From Epiperipatus broadwayi (taxonomy: Eukaryota > Onychophora > Udeonychophora > Euonychophora > Peripatidae), in assembly GCA_028023455.1 (NCBI GenBank), contig JAQFVV010006306.1, positions 857,001 to 921,000 on the forward strand: DNA of 64,000 bases, read 5' to 3'. A program made the position numbers and the translations under genes. Below the pieces are notes generated by a model. The model was not told where the DNA came from. It saw nothing but the letters and a program-made list of their open reading frames with translations, and searched no databases. Positions 53,586-64,000 of this stretch are shown here, one piece after another; within the stretch, counting starts at the first letter, position 1; each line of letters begins with the position of its first letter.

Positions 53586-55668
53586 TGATTGAAATCCGAT
53601 TAAGTTTTTAATTTTCACTAAACTTAATTTTTGTTAAATCTTATTTAATGTTTAAATTTTTATTATTATTTAAAAAGAATACGTGTATCAAAATACACAA
53701 GCGTTTATATGTAAAACGGTTCATTTTAATGTTTATCGATTTATTTTAAAATAGTTTTCTTATACCGCTTGTTTTTACTTTAAATCAATTAATTAAAAAA
53801 ACAAGCAACCTAGCTAATTACATTCCTGTGGCTTTTATTTAATTATTGTAGATTAATTCTAAAAGCGGAGATTTGATTTTTATGTAGTTGTTTTCATTTC
53901 AATAATCCCTGGGTAGAATTCTTAGATAGATTGAGCGGGAGATTAATATTTGCCCTGCCTAAGGCATAGAAATTGGACAACAAGGAAAGTGTTTCACGGG
54001 AAATGGAGCAACGTATAAATAGCCCTGAAAATTTGGAGAGTTAATTAATTCATTATTCTTAAACTAGACAAGCTGTTTCTCAAGTGAAAGTTTATATCAG
54101 TTCGGACATTTAAATTCTTAAGGGAAATTAGCTGTTATTAAACCATTTCGCTTGCAACAAGATGACAAATATTATACGTGTTATCAAAACCCGAATGGCT
54201 TGCTAACTCAACAAAAGACGGATCCCTGACTTCCAAATTTGCTCCAGTAATGCCTTAAACACCTACAAGAAGCCGGAATCTCTTTACATCTACCTTGCCG
54301 CTGTCTAAAGACCTGAAAATGAACTAGAATAAAAGTGCACACTCTACGTGAACTTTGTTTTGCCGAAAGGTAATTATTTTCTTTTTTATTATTCCCAGGG
54401 TAAATTAATTCTCATTAAATCTCCGCTCAATCTAATCATAAATATGTATTCCTAAACAATATAGCCTCATATTTAATATTTGCTGTGTTTTCTAAGATTT
54501 TGTAGTGTGTCTTGGAATCTTAGTTTTAAGATTCCAAGTTGCTTTCAATTTTTGTTTATTGGAGAGTGACGAGTGAGTTTTCTATTTTTATGTAAGACTT
54601 TTATAAATGCTTTAGCAGTCATGCATTTTAAATGCTTACCTGTAATTATGTTATTATTCAATAATTAATTTTAAACTCTATGTTTGCCCTATTGCTAAAC
54701 CTCCAAAAATCTTTTGGCTGGCGACTTTATTGTCTAATTTTCCACAGGTGGAGATTTCGTTTCTTATATCTCTGAAAGCGGAAATTAGAATTGTTTTTCT
54801 TTGTAATTTTATAAGTTGTCAGCAGGAAGATAAAATTTATCCCTTTTTAAATTACAGGTGAGCAATACTTTCGTTCTGCTAAAGTATTTAAAACTTTTAA
54901 TATTTTCGTACTCATGTGCACTCTCCGATAGATTTATTTTTGTATTTATTATGTGTGCTTTAAATTTATCAGAGCGTGTACTCAGAATTTGTTTGTAAGT
55001 TTATTTTCTTTAAATGCTGGGGCAGACGTAACTGTTTTTCTAATTATTTACTTGTCCCTTATTGAGACCTTTAATTATTAATTTTAAAGTAATTTTCGCC
55101 AATCGTTTGGCTGGGATTCACCAATTTTAATTGTTTTACTCCGTTTCAATCATATTTTTCAGTTGTTCTTGAGGTGGATCAATCACCGTTATTTTAAACG
55201 TAGTAATAGGTGCAGCTCATACCGATATAAGGACATTCGGGGTCTGACCAAATTTTGGATCTCGAAAAGCTCATCGGCACTGGTTTCTTTGATCTATTTC
55301 AAGGACGTATTGTTTAAGTATCTGAGGGTGAGAACCAATGTTTGAGTGAATCCTCTGCTGAATGAAATTTGCTTCCTCCCTTTTAAATTTGTTTATTAGA
55401 GAATCAGTAGATCTGCCAGAGCATTGCATTTAGTCTTTCTGGTACATGCCTGAGCTAATCCTATTTGTTAACTTATAAACTTTTCTTATAAGTTATTCTT
55501 CTCTGAATAAAATTTTATTAAATATGTTTAAACTTAATTTGGCTGACGTTTGTCTTTGTGCTTTTGTCTCAATTGTCTAAACAATTTAAGATCTCTTGTT
55601 TCTCCCTGAGTCTAGTCGGCACAAACCATCATCATCATCTATTCTGATCACAGTAAACAAATTTTCCA
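53586..55668 (+). repeat. Long terminal repeat, right copy (2083 bp)
   Basis: Begins TGATTGAAATCC and ends TTTTCCA like the left copy, with scattered substitutions and small indels (for example GTGTTTCACGG against GTTTTTCGCGG). It is followed at once by the TGATG-type tail of the minus-strand LINE, so the LINE has inserted at or very near its 3' end. Confidence 0.65.
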
Positions 55669-55786
55669 TGTGATGTGATGTGATGTGATGTATTATGGCT
55701 TCTCCTTAAACGAAGTCAAGAATATCTCAGCAATTAAGCCCAGATAAACCTGTTAGCCACTTTCTTTTACATTCCCCACTCTAAAT

Positions 55787-57012
55787 TTACCCATAATCTG
55801 CTCTATCCCATTTCCACAACATAATTTTTGTCAACTCTATAACCTTTATATCTAAATCCCCCTTATCTTTTCCCAAACCTAGCATAAAAACCAATAATTC
55901 ACTTTCTGTATAATCACTCTTTTCATATTTATTTTTCCACAACTTCATTATATGTACCCTTTCTGTTTTCAAACATTTACATTCAATTAACAAATGCCTA
56001 ATATTTTCAATTCCTTCCTTACATAATTTACAAAATAAATCACCCATATTTTTCCATTTACATGTATATTCTTTTGTAGCTAAAGATCCCGTTCGAGCTT
56101 TAAACAATAAACTACTTTCCTTACTATTATCATATATTAACTCACACCTAATATTCTGTTTATTTCTATATATATATTTAAACTCTTTTTACTCTCCATA
56201 CTATTTCTCCATCTCTCTAACTCCCTAGTCTTTATTAATAAATCTATTCTTTTATCCCATTCCTTACTACTATAACACTCAATAATCCTCTTAACACAAT
56301 CATCCCATCTTTTGTACAAATATACTGATATAAATTCTTTATCCAAATCTTTTGCATAGCGCATTACCTTTCTCACCCATCTTGTTACCTGCCCTTTACT
56401 CATAACCCAATTAAATACTATTTTAGCTATTCTTTTATTATCCATAAACTGCAATCTACCAAACATTTTCATTTTACTTTTTGCATCTCTCATATGAAAA
56501 CTTGACCATCCCATTTCTCCTTGAATTGCCTCCCTTGCTGTCCATACTTCTGCATCCAATGCATGTCTTCCTACTTCCCTTTGAGTTTTTTCTAAATAAT
56601 CTAATATCTTTTTACTAACATATAATGCATCATTACCATATGTTAACCCTGCTACTGCAACTCCTTTCCATATAATTCTAGCTACATCATATTTATTATA
56701 TGAAAATACTGTTAATTTCTTTATCAATCCCTTTCTTTTCTTTGCTTCATTTATCAATTTTTTCTCCCATTCATCCAAATAATTTTTCTGATTACTTAAA
56801 ATAATTCCCAAATAACTATATCTATTCACCACACTTAACTTAATATCTCCCAATAAAAATTCTACATCTTCTCTTTCCTCAGTATTAACCATCATTATAT
56901 TTGATTTTTCTTCACTAAATTTAATCCCCATCTCTTTACCCACCCTTGCACATGTCCTCAACATAACTTCCATATCTTCTTTTTTCTGCACACAAAAATA
57001 TATCATCTGCAA
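55787..57012 (-). pseudogene. LINE ORF continuation: RT catalytic motif, thumb and CCHC tail, frameshifted
   Basis: In the +1 register the sequence continues with A-D-D right after the T9 run, then G-I-K-F-S-E-E-K-S, then Y-L-G-I-I-L, and the thumb and connection to about 56140. A second one-base slip in the TATATATA region near 56160 moves to the frame 55787-56160, which has F-K-A-R-T-G-S-L and C-K-L-C-K-E-G ... H-L-L-I-E-C, a CCHC-type zinc motif. Two slips in low-complexity runs could be real mutations or sequence errors. Confidence 0.8.
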
Positions 57013-59207
57013 AAAAAAAGACCTGACAAAATAAATACTCCCTTACTACCTATTAACGGTATCTCTATCCCTCTTCCTAATCTTTCTATTGCTCTTTCCA
57101 TTTCACTCAAATACAACACAAACAAAATAGGTGACATAGGGCATCCTTGCCTTAGTCCCACACCATTTTTAACTTTAATTGATTCTATATTCTCTAATTG
57201 ATATATATAATAATTATTTTCATATAATTTCTTAATAATATCTATTAAAGCTTCATCCATTCCCAAATTTGCTAAACTTATCCATAATCTATTTTTATTT
57301 ACTCTATCATATGCCTTCTCTATATCTATAAAACTCATATATAACTGTTTATCTGCATTCCTACTCATATCCATAAGTTGTGTAACTACAAATAAACTAT
57401 CTCCTATACGCCTATCTAATCTAAAACCTCCTTGCATTTCACCCACTACATTATTCCCTTCCATCCATTTTACAACTTTACTAGCCACCATATACGAGAA
57501 AACTTTATATAAAACTGATGTTACCGCTATCGGTCTATAATTATTCAACTTTCTATGATCCTTACCCTTTCCTTTAAATAATAACCTTACTCTTGTATTA
57601 CTCCAACTACTTGGGAAAACTCTATTCTGTGCCATTTTATTAAAACAGGATAATAACTTTACTTTTGCCCTATATCCTAAATTCATTACCATCTCTGCTG
57701 CCCATCCATCTAAACCTCTTGCCTTCCCACTTTTCAATTTCTTCTCTACCTCATTTAGTTCATTTTCTGAAAAACTAATATTCCCATTACTATATTCTTT
57801 CATATTTTCTAATATTCTATCATTCACATTTAACATCTTTTCTATATTCATTACATAACTATTTAAGATTCTCTCTAAATCTTCTCTAGAACTACACTCA
57901 GTTCCCTCATCATCTAGTAATACTAACTCTCTCTCCCCTACATTTCTCCTTTTAATATAATTCCAAAATTTTTTACTTCCATCTCTTCCACTTTTATTAA
58001 TATCCTCCAACAATTTACTATTCAATTTCATTCTCTCTCTATAAATATCTATTTTAGCCAACTTCTTCTTTTCTAAGTACTTTTCCCATTTAGCATTAAT
58101 ATCTTTTTCACTTTCCTTATTCTTAATAGCACACTTATATTCTCTACATGCTTCTTTCCTTTCTTTTACACTTTTACTAATTTTAATTTTTTTATTACTT
58201 TTATTCTTTTCAATATTCTCACCTAAAACCCTATTTGCAACTTTTTCTACTTCCTTACACCAATCCTTATACTCATCCCCAACCCACTCTTCCATTATTT
58301 CTTCAACTTGTATTTTATACTCTTCCAACTTATTCTTATCATTTACTCTCCATCCACATCTTTCACTATTATTTCTACTTTTATTTCTATTCTCCATCAC
58401 ATTACTAACCATTTCAATTACAATGAAATTATGATCACTAGTGCATACTTTTTCTTCATTATCAAATACCTTAATTTTCCGTATTTTATTTATTCCCTCT
58501 TTCTCTACCAATACATAATCTATTGTGTGAAATATATTATTTCTGGACCATGTGTATTGTCCCTCATAAATATTTAATAAATTTCCAATACTCAAATTCA
58601 CTTTCTGACAAAAATTCTTCAAAAGCTGTCCATTTTTATTATCTACATCATCAATTTCTTCAATATGTCCATTCATATCCCCTATAACCATTATTCTCTT
58701 CCCCTTTTCTTTAAAACTTTGTATATCCTTAACTAAACATTCGTATATGTTACTATTCCACTCCAATATAATTTGACTATCTCCAGTAGCTATATAAACT
58801 ATAGCCACCATCCATTCTTGTCTACCCAACCTTATTTCAAACCACAAATGTTCTTGACATTTAACAATATTTAAATTTTTTTTTGATATAACACCTATAC
58901 CACCACCCCTTTTTTCTTTTTCTTTTCTATTTATACCCTGCCATACCAACTGTTCCAAAATAGGTTCTTCTTCTTCTCTTAAATGTGTTTCCACTACTGC
59001 TAATACCTCAAGCTCTTCATTTTCAATTGTTTTATTTAATTCCATCCACTTTTCTGGTTTCCTACCACCTTGCATATTCAAAAACCCAATTTTAACAATT
59101 TCTTCTTTCCTAACTACTCTTTTATAAATTCTTTTAATTCTTTCTTCTCCATTACATTTATAAATTACTTTCTTACCATTAATTTTACAAACCCATTCCT
59201 TCTCCAT
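57003..59207 (-). CDS. LINE ORF: AP endonuclease and N-terminal half of RT (734 codons)
   Basis: Start ATG at 59207-59205. Endonuclease residues visible: N44 (F-L-N-M-Q-G), E73 (V-V-E-T-H), Y138 (I-V-Y-I-A), D177 and N179 (I-G-D-M-N-G-H), D230 (T-I-D-Y-V-L), and S257-D258-H259. RT motifs: L-F-K-G-K-G-K, then N-N-Y-R-P-I-A-V-T-S, then Q-G-G-F-R, motif A F-I-D-I-E-K-A-Y-D, and motif B G-L-R-Q-G-C-P-M-S-P at about 684-693. The frame ends just before the catalytic A-D-D because of one extra T in a T9 run (complement of 57011-57019). The long open frame implies a young element. Confidence 0.85.
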   Translation of the reverse strand: MEKEWVCKINGKKVIYKCNGEERIKRIYKRVVRKEEIVKIGFLNMQGGRKPEKWMELNKTIENEELEVLAVVETHLREEEEPILEQLVWQGINRKEKEKRGGGIGVISKKNLNIVKCQEHLWFEIRLGRQEWMVAIVYIATGDSQIILEWNSNIYECLVKDIQSFKEKGKRIMVIGDMNGHIEEIDDVDNKNGQLLKNFCQKVNLSIGNLLNIYEGQYTWSRNNIFHTIDYVLVEKEGINKIRKIKVFDNEEKVCTSDHNFIVIEMVSNVMENRNKSRNNSERCGWRVNDKNKLEEYKIQVEEIMEEWVGDEYKDWCKEVEKVANRVLGENIEKNKSNKKIKISKSVKERKEACREYKCAIKNKESEKDINAKWEKYLEKKKLAKIDIYRERMKLNSKLLEDINKSGRDGSKKFWNYIKRRNVGERELVLLDDEGTECSSREDLERILNSYVMNIEKMLNVNDRILENMKEYSNGNISFSENELNEVEKKLKSGKARGLDGWAAEMVMNLGYRAKVKLLSCFNKMAQNRVFPSSWSNTRVRLLFKGKGKDHRKLNNYRPIAVTSVLYKVFSYMVASKVVKWMEGNNVVGEMQGGFRLDRRIGDSLFVVTQLMDMSRNADKQLYMSFIDIEKAYDRVNKNRLWISLANLGMDEALIDIIKKLYENNYYIYQLENIESIKVKNGVGLRQGCPMSPILFVLYLSEMERAIERLGRGIEIPLIGSKGVFILSGLFFCR

Positions 59208-59215
59208 ATATATAT

Positions 59216-62200
59216 TGTACCCTCACTTCTCGATATATGATATAACTTAAAATATGACTAGCTCAATTAAATCATTATGCTCAGCTAAAATATATATAAC
59301 TATCTTTAATATATTTTTATAATACTATATCTTATTAGATTTATTATAACTTATCCAAAATTAATATAGTTCAATATTATGTACTAATTAAATAAGTATT
59401 TACTAAAATCATGAGACTATGAAGTGAAGTTACAATTGGTAATTGAATTTACATTGAATCAATGTCTTTCCAAGACACTGTCTCAATGGCATAAGAATAC
59501 TATTACCTCTTTATTATCTCATTACTAACTCTACAGCACTCTTATGACTTTTATAAATGAACTATCTTTAATAATAATAGATAAATAAATCTCAATCTTT
59601 TGTTAAGGAAATATAATTAAATAATCTCAGGTTCTTCTAATTATCTTAAAGTAATAATAATTCGTGCAGATAGGAATGATAAGGGATTTAATATCAAACC
59701 TAAATACACCTAACTTATTCTAATAACAATAACTAACAATAATAATCTTTAGTGTATAGCTTAATCTTATCTATTTTATTATACTATTAATCATTAAGAA
59801 AATAAGTAAATCATATACATGTCTTTCATTTCCATATAGTATCTTAATTTTAAAATATACTAAAATCTTATAATTTAACAATCTGTGGCAATAAATAATA
59901 TTATACTCTTATATTGTGCATTATAATTACTTTGTGACCATTGTAATATTATATGTTAATGTCAATCAATTTCTATAAATTATATTAAGAAAATATTGTG
60001 TTTCTTTCTCAAATAATAAAATAATAAATTCATATTGTGCAAATATTATGTACATTCAAATTATCTGTTGTCAAATGCTGTGGTGTAAAATAATGAATTC
60101 GACACACTTTTAAACAACTTAAACAAATTTATTTACATCAACTTTAACAAATAACTTATTTACACTATTTACATTACAAATGGAACTAAAGAAAATAAAC
60201 AAAAAATAAGAAAAATAATAATACAAGATTTTTACACTGTTACTATTTCCATAATCATAAATAGATAATTTATACATTTTTTAAATGTTCTATCAATAAC
60301 ATTTAATTAAGTTTATGACTTTAAATTTTAATAAACATCATTTGTCATCAATTAATACAAGAAAAGGTTTTATGTGAAATATCATTCATGTAGCATATAT
60401 GTAAATAAACAGACTTTAATAATTAAAATGCTACTTCACTTAAGTCTTACTGCTATTTATATTATAATGTACTAGTATGTATTACATTTACTATCAGTAT
60501 TACTCAAATATTAATTAATGTATAAACTGATATAACTTTGTAATATAATAACAATTATTGATTATAACTATTTATTTCATTCCGATATAATGTCATACTA
60601 CATGTCTTATCAAAATATGCAATACGTATATGTTCTTTTAAAATAATATTTTAAATTATTCAACAATTTCAAATTTTATAAAGTATTATATCAAATAAAA
60701 TTCTATGATTCTTTTCTATTTAAACTATTACTCTTCTTTACTTGTTATTCTTATTCCTTCCTAAAAAACTTCTATCTACAAAAGTCATTTTAACCTTATT
60801 TAACTTCAGAAAAATAGATGACCAATTTTAAAAAAAAAAATAATAATTATCCAAACTCTCTTATACCTCATCATCTATATACGATAAACCTTCAATCAAA
60901 ATATAAATTTCTACATAAAATTAACTTAACTTATCTAATAAAAATAAAAATAAAATATAGATTTTTATATATCTCTTACTAACTTGAAAAGAAAAAAAAA
61001 TAAATAACTTATACTAATATAATAAATCTAATTCCTAATATTGTAACAGAAACATTAAAATTTATTCACGAAAGAATCATATAATTATTTCTAGGTTCTC
61101 ATATTACGTTGTACTAAATTTACATCATCAATTTAAAGTATGCATATTAAAATAAAACTGCTATTACTAATATTATGCGTGTATATTCTTTAAATATTTA
61201 TCCATTCATTCAACAATCAAATAACATTTGGTTGATCTAAAGAAAACATAGCAAATACATCAAATTATTATTATTACATAATTTTTTACCATAAATGATA
61301 CTTTAATGTACAGTCCGTCACACGATGTCCTCCAGGATTACAGTTTTACAAAATAATTTCACATTTACACTCAACAATTATTCTTTAAAATATTACGTGT
61401 TGTATAATTATAAAATAAACTTTATGCAATGAAATGTTATATTAATATTTAGTTATTTTTAAAAAAAAATGTAAATGTACCTTTCCTATCTTTAATAAAT
61501 CAATAATTAATTAAATATTTATGTTAGTTAATAAATAAAAAACATATTACATAAAATCCAACGGTGTCTTCTTTCACCCATAATTGTTCTTTTTCCTAGG
61601 CACAAATTTTCACCAAACATTACTTCCTTTTCCGGTACATCACGTGTTTTTTAAAAGTTTTTATGAAAAAAATGAAAACGTTCTTTTTTTAAAAAAAAAA
61701 AAATAAAAAATAAAAGTCAGTTCCACCATAAAACAAAATAATAATTAAAATAGTTTATAGGATCCAGATTCATTTCTTTTAAGAAAAAAAAATATTATTA
61801 TTTAAAAGTTATTATTTTTTAGAATTAGTCTATAATTTATAAAGTTCTTATTTAATTATTTTTAATTGATTTGGATATCCACGTATATTTGATTTGCGCA
61901 TTCCTTAACAAATATTTAGGTAAGATTACTTTTAGATTCTTCTGTACGACCAGCGTTCAGACTTTACTAATATAATAATTTTTTTATAGGTATTTCTTTA
62001 CCCATTAAATTTCCAATTTATTTGCCTTTTAAAACTGTCAGAATTTAGTCTTTTAAACCATAAAGACTTAACAAGGCAAGTATTTATGTAATCATTATTA
62101 TTTACCATCTTTACTAAGTTATATACTTAGATTTATAATTTACAAATACTTTCTTCATAAAGAAGTATTTCTCATTCTTTTAAATATCTGTTTTATAAAA

Positions 62201-63600
62201 ATTAATTACAATCAGCTTTTAAATTTATATAAGGTCCAACATATTACTTTTATGCATCTAGTAACTCTCCTAGTTAATCCAGCGTTTGTTAAATTTTTAG
62301 TATAAAGTCTCCAATACATTTTATCCTTATACGATGTTTTCATGACTATTTGATAGTAAATTGAGCTTCGATCGAGACGATCAATAGGAAATTATAATTA
62401 AAATTAGCACTGCATATTTATCGGTAAACTTTTATAAATTATTTTAAAAAACTACTCTCTTATAATTTTAAAACGATTATGAGAGCGTCTATAATTTTAC
62501 TTAGCTATCTCTAATAGCACATTTTACTTTAAAAATTACAATCACAATCCCCCTCCGAACAATTGAACCTTGGTTTTATACCGGAAGAAACTCCCCACTT
62601 GATTGGTAAATTAAACAATCAACTTGCTAGCTTATTTACATATTTTACCAACAAGACAGAATTAAAAATAAATAATGACTTATTTAATATTTATTATTTA
62701 TCACATTATTAAATTCTTAAATTAATCTTTATCGTTTATTTAAATCCATTAAACATTTTTTTAAAATATACTTTCTTACTTTATTTCACTTTTAACTTTT
62801 ATAAGATTATTTTTATAAACAAACTAAGTCTATTTTTATTCGTTATGTTTTTAAGCAGTATTTTAAAAATCAGATTTAATATTTCACATTAACTATTTTT
62901 ATTTTTATCTCGTGATAGCCAATATAATACTTATAAATTTTTATAACAGAATTTTAAAATAGTTTTGCAACTTTACTAAAAAAACTCACAAGCATGTGTG
63001 TATGTGTCTAACTAACATCTGTTTTACAACACAGCTACAAACGCTTGTAATAATCTAAAAATAAACTAACAATTTCATTTTTTAAAAATAAATATTTTTA
63101 AAATAAATAATATCTTATAACAACTTTTAAAATAATACTTCGATATTATTAAAATCAAATATTAATCTTCTATTATGTACTACTAATAATTAAAATATTT
63201 ATATTCACTTATTAAATATTAATCTTTATCAACAGTAAATATATGCATTTAATTTTAACTTGTCTTTTTAAAACTTTTAACTTTAAACATTTATTTATTA
63301 AATTTATTAATGCAGTATTGATTATGGCCAGTTTTCCCAACCATATACTATTATCATCCCTATTGAAACGTCTCTCTCAAACATCAGCACAATTTTCACA
63401 TATCAAATACTCATGAATTACTTTAATTACACTTTTTAAAAGATTGTTATAAATAAAATTAACATCATATAGCTAAATATATCTTAAATTTAAAATTTTT
63501 TTAATAGATTGATACAACAATTTATGGAGACCCATACAAAAGGGCACAATATATATATCAAAATCAAATTCCTTTTGCTTACTTCTTATATTCCATCCAT
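59216..63600. other. AT-rich DNA without recognised features
   Basis: About 4.4 kb, with very high AT content and no open frame of note on either strand. Small less AT-rich islands occur at 61560-61650 (CGGTGTCTTCTTTCACCC ... TTCCGGTACATCACGTG) and 62540-62640 (CCCCCTCCGAACAATTGAAC). No KPTN exon was recognised. It could be intron 7 or an untranslated part of a mobile element linking the SGNH ORF to the LINE. Confidence 0.4.
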
Positions 63601-63619
63601 TCTTTTTAATAATATTACA

Positions 63620-64000
63620 ATTTAAAAACCCACCCCCCTTTATAAGTTTCCCGAAAAAATTCTTTATAAATCAAACTCCCTAAAACTTCACTTCCTTGTT
63701 TTCCTAAATGCAACCCATCTTTACTATATAACTCTCTCTTTCCAATAAAACAATCCCACACATCCACAAACATAACATTATTTCTCTCACACAATTTTTC
63801 TCAATCTCTCATTTATAGAACATGCCCTATCTAACAAATAACTCTTGTCAAACCTTGGTAATAATCCAACTATTCCTACTCTTCCTTTAATCATAATCAA
63901 ATTCCTAATCAAATCTACATAATCATCCATTATTCTCTCTGATGATTCTAATAAATTATTAGTCCCCACCATAACATATACATCTCTACTACCTTGTTTT
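63620..64000 (-). pseudogene. SGNH/GDSL-hydrolase-like ORF fragment, cut by the window edge
   Basis: On the minus strand the frame 63972-63787 reads M-V-G-T-N-N-L (block III type, G-x-N), then V-G-I-V-G-L-L-P-R-F, then I-N-E-R-L-R. After a one-base slip near 63795 it continues V-M-F-V-D-V-W-D, then K-D-G-L-H-L-G-K-Q-G (block V with the catalytic D-x-x-H). This is the C-terminal half of an SGNH hydrolase. Such domains occur in ORF1 of some LINEs and in other retroelement proteins, and the K/E/I-rich style resembles the LINE to its left, but 4.4 kb separate them. The N-terminal G-D-S-x block would lie beyond 64000. Confidence 0.6.

Larger units (their letters stand above)
55669..59215 (-). mobile_element. 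Endonuclease/RT LINE, nearly full length
   Basis: A minus-strand non-LTR retrotransposon with AP-type endonuclease, reverse transcriptase and a C-terminal CCHC-like motif, in three frames. The 3' end is a short tandem tail (CATCA repeats, TGTGATGTGATG on the plus strand at 55669-55682). It has a second 3'-end copy in the chimeric palindrome at 49266-49802. The clade is unclear; the RT and the C-terminal C-x2-C-x9-H-x4-C resemble the Jockey/I/R1 side rather than the RTE fragments in this window. Confidence 0.8.

Noticed and set aside
48258-64000. Remaining KPTN exons
   Set aside because: I looked for the conserved C-terminal kaptin segments on the plus strand and recognised none; the region is LTR element, LINE and AT-rich DNA. 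A short exon could still be missed by eye.
1-64000. CRISPR arrays, bacterial operons or phage
   Set aside because: Repeats are dispersed and inverted, not regularly spaced; genes are spliced; no prokaryotic signals are present.

Overview
Eukaryotic (animal) genomic DNA, very AT-rich, with spliced genes, kilobase introns and a heavy load of mobile elements. Nothing prokaryotic (operon, Shine-Dalgarno, CRISPR) is supported. The host is most likely an invertebrate metazoan: it has an intron-rich kaptin gene, a PNO1-like gene, two Penelope-like element families, LINEs, hAT relics, a copia relic and tRNA-derived SINEs. The phylum cannot be fixed from this sequence alone.

Host genes. Two genes sit head to head at the left end: a PNO1-like first exon on the minus strand (372-548) and, about 200 bp away, kaptin (KPTN) on the plus strand. 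Seven KPTN exons can be read (752-965, 15743-15825, 21974-22058, 22731-22785, 42815-42964, 43052-43161, 48156-48257). All six internal junctions join in frame and give 266 codons; the rest of the gene lies beyond the window. Almost everything else is KPTN intron filled with repeats.

Mobile DNA, left to right. Intron 1 holds short foldback elements, antisense tRNA-derived SINEs, a head-to-head Penelope-like element with one shared 12-bp target duplication (4753-8350), and a decayed hAT. Introns 2 and 3 carry more foldbacks. Intron 4 (20 kb) holds a second Penelope-like family arranged as a 7-kb inverted pair (about 27060-34345), broken by a copia relic, an RTE-type LINE fragment, a SINE and foldbacks; it ends with a hAT-type MITE just upstream of exon 5. 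Intron 6 has an RTE-type LINE 5' part. Intron 7 has an LTR-type element with 2.08-kb terminal repeats and a gag-like ORF but no pol, then an endonuclease/RT LINE (55669-59215), and at the right edge part of an SGNH-hydrolase-like ORF.

Most interesting system. At least three families of short (about 80-660 bp) foldback elements contain sequence matching the type I hammerhead ribozyme: a CUGANGA core, a stem II hairpin, GAA, a tiny two-pair stem III ending in GUC or a variant, and a stem I of 4-6 pairs. The best copies are at 33131-33172 (+), 39731-39770 (+), 39513-39552 (-), 40334-40374 (-) and 26269-26312 (+). Most of these elements are flanked by 9-15 bp direct repeats of variable length, which suggests insertion by target-primed reverse transcription, and they share the locus with Penelope-like RT/GIY-YIG genes. 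They look like retrozyme-like passengers of Penelope-type machinery; several lie in the sense direction of KPTN introns. Ribozyme activity and the link to Penelope elements are inferences from sequence.
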